A stretch of 64,000 bases of DNA from Endothia cerciana (lineage: Eukaryota; Ascomycota; Sordariomycetes; Diaporthales; Cryphonectriaceae), in the NCBI GenBank assembly GCA_026119935.1, contig JALRMH010000043.1, positions 186,001-250,000 of the forward strand, read 5' to 3'. Within the stretch, counting starts at the first letter, position 1. Each line of letters begins with the position of its first letter. Under the pieces are notes generated by a model. That model saw only the letters and a program-made list of their open reading frames with translations. It had not been told where the DNA came from and did not search any database. The position numbers were made by a program, and so were the translations under genes. Positions 45,296 to 57,049 of the stretch are shown piece after piece.

Positions 45296-47570
45296 AGGAA
45301 TGTATAGTCGTAAATTCAGTACACGTGTGGAGTGACTCCGAGCGAGGTCTCTGTTTAGGCACGCCGAACATCATCGAGGAATCAAGTGTTCTATCTCCGC
45401 TCTTGTGATGCCGACTCGGCTTTCTACGAGTTCACCGGTAATTAAAACTCACAGAAACACTATTACCCTGTTCGCTATTTGAACATGGGATCTACACATG
45501 TAACAACCCTGCCAGGACACGCAATCCGTGTCCACGAAGGCAAAGCTTTCCGTACTATTGCGCTCCAACGTCCAGAACACTGCCGTACTCGGTTGGCAAT
45601 GCTGAAACGAGTGGAACTACAACGCCTAGATACTACCTAGCAGTTCGTTCGTTGTGATATCAGCTGTACATCATTAAAGTGTTCAACAGCTAGAGCACAA
45701 CAAAACGGGGACGATGCATTTCAGAGCGGATTTCACGATGCAAGCCACAATAAGTTAAGAAGAACAAGCCCTTGATTAGAATTGCAAAGACTGCACTAAA
45801 CCTCGGGTTCCTTGACCGTCCGACAGCATAAAGTCTTATCGTCCATCCCGAAACTCATCAAACCCAGTAAGAGTCATCAGTACATATGTACCGATCCCAG
45901 CTAAAAAAAAAAGAGGCAAGGTCATGGTCGACCCAACCCCTAGCCAGGGCTCATGTACTAGCTTATATCGCAGGTTTCGGTCCCGTACTTCTGTCGAACG
46001 TTTGCTCTTCCGTATTTTTTAAAAGTAGAGTTTCTTCTTCTGTTGTGTCGTGGGTTATTGCCACTCCACTATCCTCCAATATCGAGTGATTCTCCCAAGT
46101 AGACACGCCCAAGGCGAGGAAGCCAGTGGGCCGCCGAAGTGAGGTTCAAACATCATTGGCCACTAACCGGCAACAAGTTGAGAAAGTGACGTGACTTGCG
46201 TAACTTCGTCCCCAGTAGAGTGTCTGTTAAGTTGTGCTCAGGAAATCCATCCTTGTGTTGCACTCGCTTGTGTCGTGTCAATGACCGACGGTCCTGTTGT
46301 TTTCCTTGTTGATCAACGTCAAGTGGTTCTTCGTTGTAGGGATGCCGAGTCAATGATCATGGCTGCTGATCGTGGTTGGAAAAAACACTCGTGGAGAACC
46401 GGCGATCGTTCAAAAGAGTACGTAGTTGGCTTCTCTGGTATGAGATGTGTTGTTGCTCGTGCTCAAGGCAGCAGGGCGTTGCCAAGAGTGCCAAAAATTG
46501 TCGTGCTTGAGTGGAAGCACATGCCGTCCAACATCGGATATCCAGTGGGAGCAGGAATCGTCAGCCAGACGAACAGAAATTGTCGTCAAGTGGAGGCCGT
46601 CAAATCGTATGCGGGCATGCACACCTCTAGGCGGGCCCCCCTTCTCATCCGGATCATCGTCGATTGTCCCCTCGCACACCATAACGTGTCTCAAAAAAAA
46701 AAAGACAACAAAAAAAAAATAAAAAATCAAAATCAAAAGAGAAACCACCACGTCAAACCATATCACCATGGACAACCATCTTTTTTGTCGAATCTCCTCC
46801 ACCTTCCTTCAGAGGCATGTTGTCGTCTGTGCATCCTCACCCCGTCCAAGATACACCCTTGACCATGCCTCGGGAAAAAATCAGGGCAAAACAAGCCAAC
46901 CGACTCCTTAGACCCAATGCGGCTCCAGTTCCATCCCGGGCGGGACTGCCTGTCAAGAAGCGACCACCTGTCCAACTCCATGACCTTGATCTGCCTTTCA
47001 GAACACCAAGATCGTACGCCCTACGCCGACCGTATATACGACTGCGCGCCTGTAAAACGCAAAATACGCCGACCAGAATATGGACAGCGAAATCGAAAGC
47101 ATTCCAGAAAGGAAAACCGAGTGACTGACCCTCGGCTGCTTTTGTGAACCCCTCGCCATGCTCCTATCCGTATTGAACCACTCTGGTTCAGGGGGTACGA
47201 TGGCCAGAGATCAAGGATAACGAAAATGTCGCCCAAGACGCAAGTGGCCCTTCTATCCCATCAAGTCTGCCGTCCCATTGCCGCCACAAATGATGGCCGT
47301 CAGGATGTTTTCGTAGTGCGTATATCACTCAAAAAGTTGAAGCAGTCCCGGTACGGACGCTATAGTCGATGTGCTCCTTAGGGATTTGAATGGTCCGAAT
47401 AGGAGTGAGGAGCAGTGGAGAATTATTGGCCAGGTAAGTGTCGAGGCCATCCGATTTGCGATGTCAAAGTGCAGAACGTAACAGAAGAGAAACTTAGTCA
47501 AAGCCCAACCAAGATACAAATGTTGAAACAAGCAGCAAAACCCCCGTCCCCATGAAAACGATTTGTCGTT
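45296..47570. other. intergenic, about 2.3 kb
   Basis: 3' flanks of the convergent sugar transporter and helicase. It contains A-rich tracts at 46692-46740. A 223-codon frame at 46191-46862 spans those A-tracts and has no family resemblance, so it is not called. Confidence 0.5.
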
Positions 47571-49166
47571 TTATGGCTGGGGGCCAGCTGCTGGTGGCCC
47601 TTGACCTCGGCCGCCGCGTGGGTTGTAGTTGCCTCGGTAGCCGCCACGACCACGACCGACTGAACCGCCGCGACCATTTTGACGGTTGGGCTGGTGCTGC
47701 CGCTGTTGACCATTCTGGTGACCGTTCTGCCAGTCCACCTGGCCGGCTGCCGAGGACTGAGGCTGGGCTTGAAGAGGGAGAGGGACGGCGGACTGCGGCT
47801 GGATCGTCTTCATCGGACGGGGGATGGACTCAGGGTTCTCGTAAACGTAGAGGCTCTTGTCGATGCTCGCAGGGATGGGCTGGATCTCGATGCCCAGGTC
47901 CTGTTCGATGTTGTAGAGGTTGAAACGGTCGTCCCAGCTGATCAGGTTGATAGCCAAGCCGAGGTGACCATAACGACCCGAACGACCGATACGGTGAAGG
48001 TATGTCTCCGCGTTCTTAGGAAAATCGAAATTGATGACGACGTTGACAGCCTGGATGTCAATACCACGGGTGAGAAGGTCGGAGCAGACGAGATTGCGGC
48101 AGGCCCCATTGCGGAAGTCATGAAAGACTCGGTTGCGGGCGTGTTGAGGCATCTTGGCGTGGCTGTAGAAGCATGAGTATCCGAGCTCGGTGATCTTCTT
48201 GGCGAGCAACTCGACACGGTTGGTAGAGTTGCAGAAGATGATGGACTGGTTGATCTGGAGCTTAGAGAAGAGCGTGTTGAGGCAGTGAACCTTCTGCTTC
48301 TCCTCCACGAAAGCGTAGTACTGAGTGATGCCACGGAGGGTGAGTTCGTCCATGAGGTTGATCTCGTAGGGGTTGGTCATGTGCTTGTCGGAAAATTCCT
48401 TGACCGAGATCGGAAAGGTGGCGGAGAAGAGCATGAGCTGGCGATCGGCGGGGTGTCTACTGAGGACCTCCTCGATGGTGGCGGTGAATTCCTGGGAGAG
48501 CAACTTGTCGGCCTCGTCCATGACGACCATGCGGCACTCGCTAAGGTCTGCGATATTCTGCCGCGCCAGGTCTGCGATCCTGCCAGGAGTGCCAACGAGC
48601 ACATGCACAGGATCTGCCAAACGGATGATGTCGTCCCTCAGACCAGTTCCTCCAGTGGTGACCATCACGTTGATACCGAGATGTTTACCTAGGGTCTTGG
48701 CAACCTGGGATGTCTGCATGGCAAGCTCTCGCGTGGGAACCAGGATGACGCACTGAATCTTGGGCTCCTTGGGGACGACCTTCTCGAGACAGGGGATGAG
48801 GAAGGCGGCGGTCTTTCCTGTGCCATTCTTGGCGCGGGCCAATATGTTCCTCCCTTGCAGGGCAACAGGGATGCTCTCTTCTTGAATGGGAGATGGCCTC
48901 TCGAAACCGGCCTCGAAGATGCCCATCAGCATGGAGCGCTGGAGGTTGAAGTCCTCGAACTCCAGACCCTTGGTATTCGTGACATCCTGCAGGGGGAAAC
49001 CACCCGTTAGCTTGAGCCCCCTGGACGAGCGGGGAAGAGCTGTAGAGAGGGGTACAAGACTGACTTCTGTCTGCTGGCGGCTGTCCTTGGGAGGCAGCTT
49101 GAGGTTTTGTCTCCAGTTAGGGTCAGCTTCTCTGCGGGTTTTGTCAGCTGAGAGCGGTCCTGCCAT
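47571..49166 (-). CDS. dhh1: DEAD-box RNA helicase Dhh1/DDX6
   Basis: P-body helicase that represses translation and activates decapping. Exons 49166-49065 and 48986-47571, with a 78-nt intron (GTCAGT...CTGCAG) that would not break the frame if retained. Motifs: Q motif RPSPIQEESIP, I ARAKNGTGKT, Ia PTRELAMQ, Ib TPGR, II DEADKLL, III SATFPIS, IV SIIFCNSTNR, V SDLLTRGIDIQ, VI HRIGRSGRYG. TKGLEFEDFNLQRSML is diagnostic of the DDX6 subfamily. The C-tail is Gln/Asn-rich and ends in RGG/RGRGGYRG repeats, a phase-separation-type region. An upstream exon starting at ATG 49296 (MTTPQFSNQTAFDQLAEQM) could be joined through a 43-nt intron to make a longer N-terminus. Confidence 0.96.
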   Translation of the reverse strand: MAGPLSADKTRREADPNWRQNLKLPPKDSRQQTEVSLVPLSTALPRSSRGLKLTGGFPLQDVTNTKGLEFEDFNLQRSMLMGIFEAGFERPSPIQEESIPVALQGRNILARAKNGTGKTAAFLIPCLEKVVPKEPKIQCVILVPTRELAMQTSQVAKTLGKHLGINVMVTTGGTGLRDDIIRLADPVHVLVGTPGRIADLARQNIADLSECRMVVMDEADKLLSQEFTATIEEVLSRHPADRQLMLFSATFPISVKEFSDKHMTNPYEINLMDELTLRGITQYYAFVEEKQKVHCLNTLFSKLQINQSIIFCNSTNRVELLAKKITELGYSCFYSHAKMPQHARNRVFHDFRNGACRNLVCSDLLTRGIDIQAVNVVINFDFPKNAETYLHRIGRSGRYGHLGLAINLISWDDRFNLYNIEQDLGIEIQPIPASIDKSLYVYENPESIPRPMKTIQPQSAVPLPLQAQPQSSAAGQVDWQNGHQNGQQRQHQPNRQNGRGGSVGRGRGGYRGNYNPRGGRGQGPPAAGPQP

Positions 49167-49296
49167 AGGACGAGGATGCTACCCACGGGGGTGGTGCGGT
49201 ACTGCTGCTAGCGCTCGGGGTTGCGATGGAAGTAAGTTTCATCTGCTCCGCCAGCTGATCAAAGGCAGTCTGGTTCGAGAATTGCGGCGTCGTCAT

Positions 49297-50459
49297 GGCT
49301 AAGCTAGATTCGGTGACGACGATGGGGAGGGTAGGGTAGATTCTGGGTGGGCAAGTGTGCTGCCCGTATTTTCGTGTCGCGACTGGAGCGATCTGATGGT
49401 GGGTAAACAGAGTAGGTGGGAGAGGCTCCTGTCGGTAATATCGCGCAATCTCGTCTTCAGCACAATGTCAGAGTCGAGCGTATGTGTCTTTTAGACCGGA
49501 ATGTAGGAGCGGTCTTGGTGGGCGAGACGTTAGAAGCCCAATTGGGTGTGGATGGGGAGTCAGAGGGTGACCGTAGCCGTGGTGTTCGAGTTGGGAGGAC
49601 AGGGGCTTAGTCGAAGGATCGGCCCGTCGTGGGTAGGTGAGGTCACGTCGCTCGGTGGTCGGGAGAGGTGGGAGGGAATGCCAAAAAGCCGCCCTGGTGG
49701 TGGAGATGTCTGGTCGAGATACCAGGAGGGCAGTCAGGTTGCAAGACCTATCGTTCAGGGAGTCGCGGGTTCGTCAGGTAGGAGGAGAGAAGAGATTTGC
49801 AGTGGCTGGCGTATTTTTGATTGGTGAAATGTCGTGGCAGAAAGCCCTCTCTTGTGTGTTTCGCGGAGTTTCGGAACAGCTCGATGGTACCAAGGAGGAT
49901 ATAAGGGGTATGAGGTTGTGAAGGTGCTTGACAAAGGTGGCCCTTGCGAGATGGTTTCTGAGGGATGGTGTCTGGTGTCAAGATGGGACAAACGCATGGC
50001 TTCCAAGAGGCGAGGTTGAGAATCTAACCAAGGTTAGGCCCGCCTAGCAGCCCTGGGCTCCACTTGGAAGGTCCGGGAACCTGAGGTACGGTACACACAG
50101 CACACCTTCGCTGCTAACGGAGGGGTCGTCGGCACCCCCCACCCCCCTAGCTCCAGCCCGTGTAGCGGACCCAGACCCTAACCCTGAGAGAGAGTCCCCA
50201 TCCCCCTTTCCCCAAGCGGTTGTGGTCCAGTGATCGCGCTGGCGACGCTAGACCGAGGCCCGGTTGGTGGAGGTCATTCATCACGTATGGTACCTAAATA
50301 GGTACTCCATCTTCCCGTACAATTAATCATACATACTCCCATCAACGTCCTCCACAACCAAGCGACGAGCGTCCTGCTGGCAGTTGACGCAATGGTCGCT
50401 GCTCACCTCCACTGTACCCTCCAGCAACTAATTGTTACGACCTGTCAAACTCATCAGCT
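49297..50459. promoter_or_regulatory. divergent promoter region, helicase / J-protein
   Basis: About 1.2 kb between divergent housekeeping genes. The ORFs within it are G-rich chance frames. Two telomere-like CCCTAA units (CCCTAACCCT) lie at about 50176, too few to mean more than chance. Confidence 0.45.
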
Positions 50460-51395
50460 ATGCTCCTGAAGAAGTCCACAATCGCCCTGTGTTCCAGCGG
50501 CAGCCTCTCCTCGACCTTGTCACCCCCCGCATTCATAACGTCATCACCCAACTGCGGCCCCTCTACGACACCGTCACCTTCGTTTTCCGTCCGGCCGCGC
50601 AGGATCCTCTCGACGACCCGGACACAATGGCGAGGCTCACGTACGTACGCGACCGTCAGAGAGGACAGCCAAGGTAACCAGCTCCCCCCGGACTCCTCCC
50701 AACCCGGCCCTCCCGCCTGGCCCGTTTCCAGGACTCCCACCCCCTACGACATCTTTGCTCAGCCCCGCGACGCCCCCTACAGCAAGAAGACCTTCTACCA
50801 GCTCGTGAAGCTCTATCACCCAGACCGCCATGGTCACGCCTTCTCCTCCAACGACACCCTCTCCCGCGGCACAAAGCTCGAGCGCTACCGCCTCGTCGTC
50901 GCCGCCAACACTATCCTCAGTGATCCCACAAAAAAGCGCGCCTACGATCTGTACGGCGCCGGCTGGGGCTCCAATCGCGACATGTCGAACGAGGGCTGGC
51001 GGGAGATGGACCGGGCCTGGAGGAGGAGGCCCGGCAGCGCGGCACACAATGCGACTTGGGAGGACTGGGAGAGGTGGTACGAGCAGCGGGATGGCGGCGC
51101 GGGGGGCAGCAGGGAGAAGCAGCAGCCACTCTATATGAGCAACGGGCTGTTCGTCGCTGCTCTCGCGGTGTTTGTGGTGATTGGGAGCTGGGGCCAGGCG
51201 ACAAGGGCGGGACAACACTCGGTACATCTGATCGAGATGAGGGAGAATTCGAGTAATAACATCAGTGAGGACATGTGGAGGCGGCGGAGGGAGAAAGCTT
51301 ATTTGACGAGGGAGGATCGTGTCGAAAACTTCCTGAGGCAGAGGGATGGATGGGGACACGACGCCGGGAATGAAAGCCATTTGCCGAAGGATTAA
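50460..51395 (+). CDS. membrane-anchored J-domain protein, probably mitochondrial
   Basis: Intronless 311-aa Hsp70 co-chaperone. The Ser/Arg-rich, acid-poor N-terminus (RPRRILSTTRTQWRGSRTY) looks like a mitochondrial presequence. J domain about residues 92-165: TPYDIFAQP, KKTFYQLVKLYHPDRHGH with the HPD tripeptide, a longer than usual loop, then YRLVVAANTILSDPTKKRAYDLYG. A single membrane helix GLFVAALAVFVVIGSW lies near residue 230 and a charged C-tail follows. It resembles a fungal-specific group of J-proteins of unknown client. Confidence 0.9.
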   Translation: MLLKKSTIALCSSGSLSSTLSPPAFITSSPNCGPSTTPSPSFSVRPRRILSTTRTQWRGSRTYATVREDSQGNQLPPDSSQPGPPAWPVSRTPTPYDIFAQPRDAPYSKKTFYQLVKLYHPDRHGHAFSSNDTLSRGTKLERYRLVVAANTILSDPTKKRAYDLYGAGWGSNRDMSNEGWREMDRAWRRRPGSAAHNATWEDWERWYEQRDGGAGGSREKQQPLYMSNGLFVAALAVFVVIGSWGQATRAGQHSVHLIEMRENSSNNISEDMWRRRREKAYLTREDRVENFLRQRDGWGHDAGNESHLPKD

Positions 51396-51855
51396 AAGGG
51401 TGACAGACGGGATATGCTGCTTGGAGCGATCCAGGTGTTTACCCCAGCTTTGAGATCTACCTGCGGGACACGGAGCCGGGGTATGGCCGTCGTGCTGGTA
51501 CTAGACAAGGCCTAGCCAGGCCCTGGCCAAGAGACATCACGATTGCGCCGTCCATTGGGACGGAAGGTCTAGAAGGGCAATATGTCTGCGCCATGGATCC
51601 TCAGGTCCTGCCCACGGGGGCATGCGGTGAGCCAGGCTCACGGACGGATCTGAGGACTGCAGGGAGCAATCAGGTCTGAGAGGACCTGAGCTTGTTCTCC
51701 GGATGGAATGAGAGTCAGACGCGATGGGGAGAACGTCGAAAGACCCAATTGATATCCGGGTCGAGGGGCATCGAGCGCTTGGCCGCAGAGACGGTCTCCG
51801 GCATATTCCTCAGTCAGAGGACTAAAGCCCGTTCATGCTTACCTTAGTGCTCATC
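51396..51855. other. intergenic
   Basis: 3' flank of the J-protein gene; nothing recognised. Confidence 0.5.
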
Positions 51856-52540
51856 TCATAAAAACTTGAGCATCGCGCAATCAATGAAGTCCGTGATCTT
51901 TGCCGGAGGGTGATGAATCTCACAAAGCAGGTGTTCAACAATCGCCTCAGCTGGATTCTTATCTTCTTCCAGCACATCTGAGTATAAAGAACACGGATGC
52001 CATCTTTCGCGGCGTAATGAAAGTCACCATTGCCCAGAGTCATATATGTGCCTTTTTGAGATCCAAACATGCATGAAGGGGAAAGATCAAGCAGCCTCGG
52101 CAAAAATTCTTGCACCTGCAACTTGCAACTTCCACAACAGCTGACTCAGCGATATACTGACTCATCATTCTTAACGTCCTTGAACGACATCCGCTCGCCG
52201 GAGTATTCAGACTCATCAAGCTCACATAGTCTAGTCGGTAGGAATGCATTTACACTTTTTCTCTTCTCTTTATCATGCGCTCTTGAATTTGGCCTCACAA
52301 GCCTCTCAAGACGATGATCCACTCTAGACGATTGGCCTGATTGCTTGACCAGCGAGATGATTTTGTAAGTCCCATCTTGGGATGGACGTTGACTGCATGA
52401 TGCATGACCTCCTCAATAAGCTGATGCTTTGAATTACTGCTCAGAAACTGGAATCCACTGCCGCTCTCACAGAAAGAGCCACTGGCCCCCAGAAGTGAGT
52501 GAGATTCTCACAGCGAGTGTGTCTGGTATGGCTCTAGTAA
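51856..52540 (-). pseudogene. relic of an unrecognised gene
   Basis: Reading the minus strand, coding-like peptides follow one another with frame changes: HQLIEEVMHHAVNVHPKMGL, then LVRPNSRAHDKEKRKSVNAF, RLCELDESEYSGERMSFKDV (stop at about 52146), MFGSQKGTYMTLGNGDFHY, AAKDGIRVLY, and after an apparent 2-base TA insertion near 51980, VLEEDKNPAEAIVEHLLC and KITDFIDCAMLKFL followed by a true-looking stop at 51856. At least three disablements are needed. I do not recognise the family. Confidence 0.45.
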
Positions 52541-53840
52541 CTCTCCTCTACCACCTCCGGTGAGGACACCGCCTGACCCCACTGGGAGTCAGATATCTGA
52601 GCCTAACCAACAAAGTGCGAGCTCGGGTCCCATGCTCCATGGGATATAGGGAGGCCCTGATCTGATATGAGCAGTGTGGGGAGATGTTCGTCGACCTGAC
52701 CTTGGGCGTGGGACTTCCATACAGACCCCTGGAAACGAGAAGAGATTGGGGAGGGACTCTCAGTGTGGAAGCGACTGCAAGTTTTCATCTGGGGGAATTC
52801 GAAATTCCGCACAAATTGGCTTTCAAAACGGTCTTCAGCTCTGACCAGGCCCCGGGCTTCATTGCAAATACTCCTCTTTTTGGTTGCTGATTAAATCATC
52901 ATGGACCCAGACCGTGATTAATAAGGCACTACTGGTCATGCAGACATGACTTGGGTCTTTTCAGTCTGTCATTAATCCTTCAAAACCGCTCCTTTCATTT
53001 GGGAGTTTCTCCGGCAAGATGCAACAGTTTATACCGGCAGCTGGTCCTTTGATGGTCCCATGAGCCAGCGTCATTGTTTCTCCGCAATTGGTCACATCTT
53101 GAATTGTCCAGTCAGCCGGCTTCTCTACGGCTGTGTGGCTGCAAAAAGGCTGTGCCTTTCATCCGTGAGGATGCGATCCGTCCTTATACTACAACCGGCC
53201 TCTTGAGGCATCCATTGTTCCGCCGCCTTCCATCTCGCTTTGGCCCTGAGTCTGGCTTCTTCTTTCTCTTGCCATAGCAACCTTTTATAGGTTCTCAAAT
53301 CATCCAATGGATTCTACTATTGCCTTATTGCTTCTGCCGTCATTTCGACAAACCTGGAACTCCGTTCTTCGCACTTCGAGCAACTTCTACAGAGCAGGGA
53401 TACAGTTGCCCTCTGACACTATTTATTATCCAGGCCCGATACGGCGGTACAATGCAGCATCTACAGGTCTGAGCTTTGACCACCCGCTTGCGTCGTGTTT
53501 CAACAATCTATGGTGGTGACAACCCCGTGTCGCAATCTTCACAGACAAGGGGGCCATTAACAACCTTTCCAGCTGCCCCCCCCGGGGGGAACTCCAAAGC
53601 AAAAGGGCCTAGCACATTTGTCCTTTGATTCAGCCTTTTGAATCCACGCACCGTTTGCAAGGTAGCTCTGAACCTCTTCTCTTCAAGCTCAAAGTTCTCG
53701 CCGCTTCTTCCTTGCTCCCATTTCCTTTTGTCTCCTATGACGAGCTACGCGTCGACGTCGTCGCCAAATCATCTTTTACTCATACACTCCACCAAACCTA
53801 ACCTCAATGCCCACACTCTTTGCTGAGCGAGTGACTCGAG
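52541..53840. other. intergenic with a possible gene fragment
   Basis: Mostly featureless. A minus-strand frame at 53125-53307 encodes a charged helix (TYKRLLWQEKEEARLRAKAR) resembling the N-terminus of large multi-copy fungal proteins and may belong to the relic to its left. Confidence 0.35.
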
Positions 53841-55024
53841 ATGGCTCCTCTGAGAATTCGCGAAGTGCTTGAACCCAAGAGATTCAAGGCAAGCCAAGAC
53901 TCGAGTTCCAGAGTTAAGAAGCGCAGCGAATCTAGCAAAAAGGCTTCACAGGCTGTCCCCACCGTCTCTTTCCCCCTCAATCGGGTTCCTACGGAGATTC
54001 AAACAATGATCTGGAGCCAGATCGTCAAGACGCCAGCTTGTCATACTTTCAGGCTTATCAAGGACGAACGTGAAGGAGCAGCCTCACAGACCAACCATTG
54101 GGCAGTCCACATCTTGGCGAAGCTAGCCCATCATGACACATCTTCCTACCGCCTCTGGAAGAAACTCCACAAGCTCAAGAACATCAGCTTCGAGACAGCC
54201 TTTCGCCTCTTCACCACCAACATTCAGCCTCTTTCCTTGATCCCAGGCCTGGGTTCACCAGGATACAAACGCTGTGCAGCCATCGATTCTGCCAAGGACC
54301 TGGTGATTCTTGACTTCAACAGGGGCTTGAAGCAGGCGCTGTTCTCATGGTTTGAGCACACTGGTGCCCACAGCACCATGAACTTGACACTCATCCGGCA
54401 CCGCCTCAAGCACCTCACCAAAGTGGCCATTCACTACCAAGGTACTCACAGCAATGCCAATGAGCCAGGCCCATTCCAGTGCCACTGTCTACCAGCCGTC
54501 AGCATGCGATGTGACCGCTTCAAGGCCTGTCCACTTGAGCTGGCCTGCTTCTTGGACTGCTTCAGGAACCTCAAGGAGTTCTACCTCATCGTCCAGCCCA
54601 GGCTCAAGAAGCAAATAAAGTTCGCCGCTGACTACAAGAGTGAGTGTCTACACCTGCTGCACCTATATGACGCTAACAGTGTGGTTTAGAGATAGTAGAC
54701 CATGCAGGCTTTCGCATCCCCAAGCCAGTCGACATAAGCAGCGGCCGGGTTGTCGAGCATTTCGACCTTGTGAGCTTTTTCGACACAAAGTTCGAGTACA
54801 TTCAACAAGCGCCACCGGGATTTATGCCCCTCGTTCGCACACACAGTGCTTTCCATGGTCCTGGCAGTGCACGTGACTGTCTTGTCAAGGCTTGGAATAT
54901 CTACAAGGGCGGCACGGGCAGTGAGGAATTCCGAACCCCACAGGAGCAGCGGGGCCAGTCCAAGGTGGGAATCCTGATTCCATACGCCCTGGACGAGGGA
55001 AAGGGGCCAGAGCCTAAGGCCTAG
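53841..55024 (+). CDS. 2EXR-domain (F-box-like) protein
   Basis: Exons 53841-54639 and 54690-55024 (50-nt intron GTGAGT...TTTAG) give 377 aa. After a basic Ser-rich N-terminus comes FPLNRVPTEIQTMIWSQIV, matching the fungal 2EXR motif (F-x-x-L-P-x-E-I-R-x-x-I-W), which resembles an F-box. The rest contains DLVILDFNRGLKQALFSW and KEFYLIVQPRLKK, the typical 'important in field survey' pattern of these proteins. Function of the family is unknown; a role in ubiquitin ligase substrate recognition is only suggested by the F-box-like start. Confidence 0.85.
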
Positions 55025-56169
55025 CAAAAGACCCATGCACCCGCCTGGATGAGACATTGTGGAGGCTGGATTGGACTGCCTGGCTACGCGCGAAACGCTC
55101 TCGACATGAGCTTCAGATTTTTGATTTGGGGGTGTTCTTAAGACATCACAACATTGGGAATGAAATAGGCCGGCAGGAGGGCGACGGTCGCCGTGGCCCT
55201 GGATGGGACAGCCAGTTATCATCTGGAGCCGAGGACGGTGACAGAGCCCCACATATGGGGCAAAGCATTCATGACCATATCCTTAGTCTCAGCAGAGATA
55301 TCAGCCTTAAGAGTTAACTTTTTGATACTTACGAGCCTCGCCACTTACATGCAGCCTGGCTGGAAATCATGCTTTAGTGAGGAGATGCCAACCACTCTGG
55401 TGGTGCTGGCTTCATTGCACGTAGTGCCGCCGGTAGCTGAGCATCCATGCCAGCAGCCTTTGTCAGCGCTGTGGCCATAACTCTATCTCTATGTCGTAAA
55501 ATGCCACGAGATGATGGGGTACATTGGTCTCTACAGAAGATCCCCACTGTGGTCTCAGGAACAGTGTGATGGTTTTCTATATGACGCCTGAGGGGGCGAT
55601 CGATATGAGCACCGAACGCCATCCAAGATAGGGGACGGTTCCGCCTCAGGCCTGTACAAATGCCGGACAATGACATATCATTCTTCGTAACGCAGTATCG
55701 TGGTGTGTTGAAATGTCATCACTAGCATTTGGTATCATTGCACTTAAATTCCGTTTATGCTTCATGCCAGCGCGAAGGCACGCCGCACCAATCATCTCAT
55801 GACTGGGTCATCGCGTTCGGCCGTCGCTTGACGTGTCCAGACGTGGCGGGGCTCGAACGGGGAGCCCTCGACTTCTAAATCCATGGTCCATGCCTTTCTT
55901 CAACGCCACGAGGGGCCATTCGACCCGACAGCAAAACCACGCGGCATGAAGAGCGCACATATTCCGCGACCGACACGAAGGATTGAGGGCGGTGTGACTT
56001 GCACGCCCCGCCGTTGAGGCCGTTGTCATTACCCTTCGTGGCGGGCTCGCAATAAGTTGCTCGAAAGCAGCGAGCTCGCATTTCCGAGCCGTCCCGGAGC
56101 TCTCATCGCGGGTCCCCAACACTGGAAACCCACATGGGTCTGATGTCGCCGGTTCCGGGTGTGCTCTCT
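55025..56169. other. intergenic, about 1.1 kb
   Basis: Convergent 3' flanks. No gene seen; a minus-strand stretch near 55830-55900 has a T-arm-like TTCGAGCCCC but no full tRNA fold. Confidence 0.5.
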
Positions 56170-57049
56170 TCATACGTTCGTCCACTTTTGGTGTTGTTGC
56201 CTCGCGTCGACTTGCTGGTCATGGTAGTCCCTCTGCGGGAAGTAGCCGTGGCCATGGCCGTGCATGCTCATCTCGGGGGGCGAGTAAGAGTGTGAGGGCG
56301 CCGGGCGCTGCACGTCGATGTAGCTCTCGGCGAGGGCATCACTCGCGTCGTACTCGGGTGAGTATCCGTTGCCGTGGTAGGGGTCAGTCTGGTATGGGTT
56401 TGCTGGCGAGTAGTTGGTGGATCTCTCCGGCGAGGGCCCCCTCCAGTCCCCACCATGTTGAGAGACCTCAGCGTGCGGGACATGGAGGTGATGACCCGAG
56501 TAGGCGTCTTCATCCTGGTGGCTCTGGTGGCTCTGGTGGCTCTGGTGGCTCTGGTGGCTCTGGTGGTGGTAGTCCGTGGGCGGGCTGTGATTCCGGCCGT
56601 ACTGCGCGCTGTAGGGATCGTATCGGCGCCAGTCACCACCGTTGGGGCTGTGTGATCGTCGGTAGTCCGCACTGCGGCGCATCTGCTCCCTCGCCATCTC
56701 CGGGTCGACGACGCTGATGGCCTGTGTGATGGTGTGAGTTTTCAAATGCCGATGGCTGTTTCGTGGTGCTGAGAAGACTTACCGACATCATGGCCTGTGA
56801 CGTTCTCTGATAGCCTGCATTGTCCACCGGCGTGCCAGGCCGTGGCTCGCCCGTCGCGTACGGCAGCTCGGCCTTGTCGACCTCCTCGTCATCGTTGAGG
56901 CGCTTCTTCTTGGTGAACGGTATCCTCCACGGACAGCAGAACAGATCGCCCAGGAACCTCGTGATGGGTGGCACGCAAGCCACCAGGCCGACGAGGGCCA
57001 GCAGGCCGAAAAAGGCGCCGGTCGTCACGGCCGGAATGTTGATGGACAT
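56170..57049 (-). CDS. small single-pass membrane protein with His/Gln-rich tail
   Basis: Exons 57049-56783 and 56721-56170 (61-nt intron) give 272 aa. The N-terminal helix TGAFFGLLALVGLVACVPPI spans a membrane. It is followed by FLGDLFCCPWRIPFTKKKR, with a CC pair suitable for palmitoylation next to a basic patch. The cytosolic tail is disordered, rich in His, Tyr, Ser and Pro, with a perfect SHQ tripeptide repeat (five units) made by a 9-bp DNA repeat, and repeats of the NYSPANPY / GYSPEYD kind. It resembles other uncharacterised fungal membrane proteins; no function known. Confidence 0.82.
56511..56565. repeat. 9-bp minisatellite (GGCTCTGGT)n inside the coding tail
   Basis: About five perfect copies of GGCTCTGGT on the plus strand encode the SHQ repeats of the minus-strand gene. 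The number of copies is likely to vary between strains. Confidence 0.85.

Noticed and set aside
46191..46862. 223-codon open frame downstream of Dhh1
   Set aside because: It runs through A-rich tracts that create a poly-Lys stretch, has no family resemblance and lies between convergent 3' ends.
50170..50190. Telomere-like CCCTAACCCT
   Set aside because: Only two units; expected by chance in C-rich sequence.
55835..55905. T-arm-like TTCGAGCCCC with CCACGTC on the minus strand
   Set aside because: Resembles a tRNA-Ser 3' half, but the 5' half and T-stem do not pair; at best a remnant.
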